NCBI GenBank assembly: GCA_007122505.1
Contig: SKTQ01000202.1
Location: forward strand, 1-6,632
Direction of reading: 5' to 3'
From: Bacteroidales bacterium
GTDB lineage: Bacteria; Bacteroidota; Bacteroidia; Bacteroidales; UBA7960
Length of the DNA stretch: 6,632 nucleotides
Under the pieces are notes generated by a model. That model was given only the letters and a program-made list of their open reading frames with translations, searched no databases and was not told the DNA's origin. This document shows positions 6,184 to 6,632 of this stretch, one piece after another; the stretch's first letter is position 1; each line of letters begins with the position of its first letter. Position numbers and translations under genes: made by a program.

Positions 6184-6564
6184 TCAGGAACCGATCAAAT
6201 CCTTATATTGCTCTGCAGTGAGCAGATCATCCGCTTCTGACGGGTCTTTTACTTTTATTTTGATGATCCATCCCTCGCCATAGGGGTCTTTGTTGATGAT
6301 GTCAGGTGTTGCTTCCAGTTCTTCATTGAACTCGGTTACTTCACCGCTGATGGGCATAAACAAGTCGGAAACAGTTTTTACTGCTTCAATGGTTCCGAAA
6401 GTTTCTTCTTTGTCCAGTTCTTCGCCTTCGGTATCCACTTCCACGAAAACGATGTCACCGAGCTCACTTTGTGCAAAGTCAGTGATTCCAACCGTAGCTG
6501 TTTCACCTTCTATTTTCACCCATTCATGGTCTTTTGTGTACTTCAGATTATCAGGAGTGTTCAT
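6184..6564 (-). CDS. gcvH: Glycine cleavage system H protein
   Basis: GcvH is the lipoyl carrier of the glycine cleavage complex. It shuttles the aminomethyl group from P protein (GcvP) to T protein (GcvT) and is reoxidised by L protein (lipoamide dehydrogenase). The 126 residues match the family's usual length. Landmarks are YTKDHEWVKIEG (9-20), VGITDFAQSELGDIVFVEV (25-43), and the lipoylation site GTIEAVKTVSDLFMP (57-71), whose lysine is K63. PISGEVTEFN (71-80) and NKDPYGEGWIIKIK (91-104) follow. All conserved elements are present, so it should be functional. The protein is acidic, as is normal for the family. gcvT and gcvP are not nearby, which is common in Bacteroidota. It is the first gene of a - strand cluster with the VanZ-like gene and tonB. 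Confidence 0.97.
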   Translation of the reverse strand: MNTPDNLKYTKDHEWVKIEGETATVGITDFAQSELGDIVFVEVDTEGEELDKEETFGTIEAVKTVSDLFMPISGEVTEFNEELEATPDIINKDPYGEGWIIKIKVKDPSEADDLLTAEQYKDLIGS

Positions 6565-6609
6565 CTCAAAAAATTTTTATTAAGATAATTGTTTGTTGTG
6601 TATGGAAGC

Positions 6610-6617
6610 CAAAAATA
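6610..6617 (-). promoter_or_regulatory. -7 element of the gcvH promoter
   Basis: On the - strand this is TATTTTTG, a full match to TAnnTTTG. It puts transcription start near 6603 and leaves a leader of about 38 bases before the gcvH ATG. The expected -33 TTTG would lie beyond the window end and cannot be checked. Confidence 0.5.
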
Positions 6618-6632
6618 CAATCTTTTTTGGTA

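Noticed and set aside
1..6632. CRISPR array, tRNA, rRNA, insertion sequence or phage genes
   Set aside because: No regularly spaced repeats, cloverleaf sequences, transposase motifs or target duplications were seen on either strand.

Overview
The window reads as ordinary chromosomal DNA from a member of the Bacteroidota. It is probably close to the Bacteroidales/Marinilabiliales, but that lower rank is a guess. The evidence is the TonB of the Bacteroidota type (N-terminus MEAKKSPKADLESKK), a PorT-like outer-membrane barrel, mostly poor Shine-Dalgarno sequences, AT-rich spacers, and promoter elements of the Bacteroidota form TTTG / TAnnTTTG. No phage, insertion sequence, CRISPR array, tRNA or rRNA was seen.

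Layout from left to right: (1) a PAP2-like membrane phosphatase on the + strand, cut by the window start (2-526). (2) A 154-bp non-coding stretch with a hairpin and a possible coding remnant. (3) On the - strand, an outer-membrane beta-barrel protein (681-1409) and, upstream of it, a ketopantoate-reductase-fold oxidoreductase (1566-2513), separated by a hairpin-rich spacer. (4) A 267-bp divergent spacer. (5) recG on the + strand (2781-4889), complete with all helicase motifs. (6) A strong bidirectional terminator (4918-4950) shared by recG and the converging tonB. (7) A - strand cluster, in transcription order gcvH (6564-6184), a VanZ-like membrane protein (6171-5755), then tonB (5648-4971), with promoters visible before gcvH and before tonB.

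Functionally the window mixes housekeeping genes: DNA repair and fork rescue (recG), glycine cleavage (gcvH), energy transduction to outer-membrane transporters (tonB), and envelope proteins (barrel, VanZ-like, PAP2-like). gcvH and the VanZ gene are 12 bp apart and almost certainly cotranscribed. tonB has its own promoter, which also shows that its start lies at 5648 and not at the longer in-frame ATG at 5717. I found no new multi-gene system. The points most worth a second look are the oxidoreductase that appears to lack the PanE catalytic lysine, the structured spacer at 527-680, and the paired hairpins at 1456-1510.
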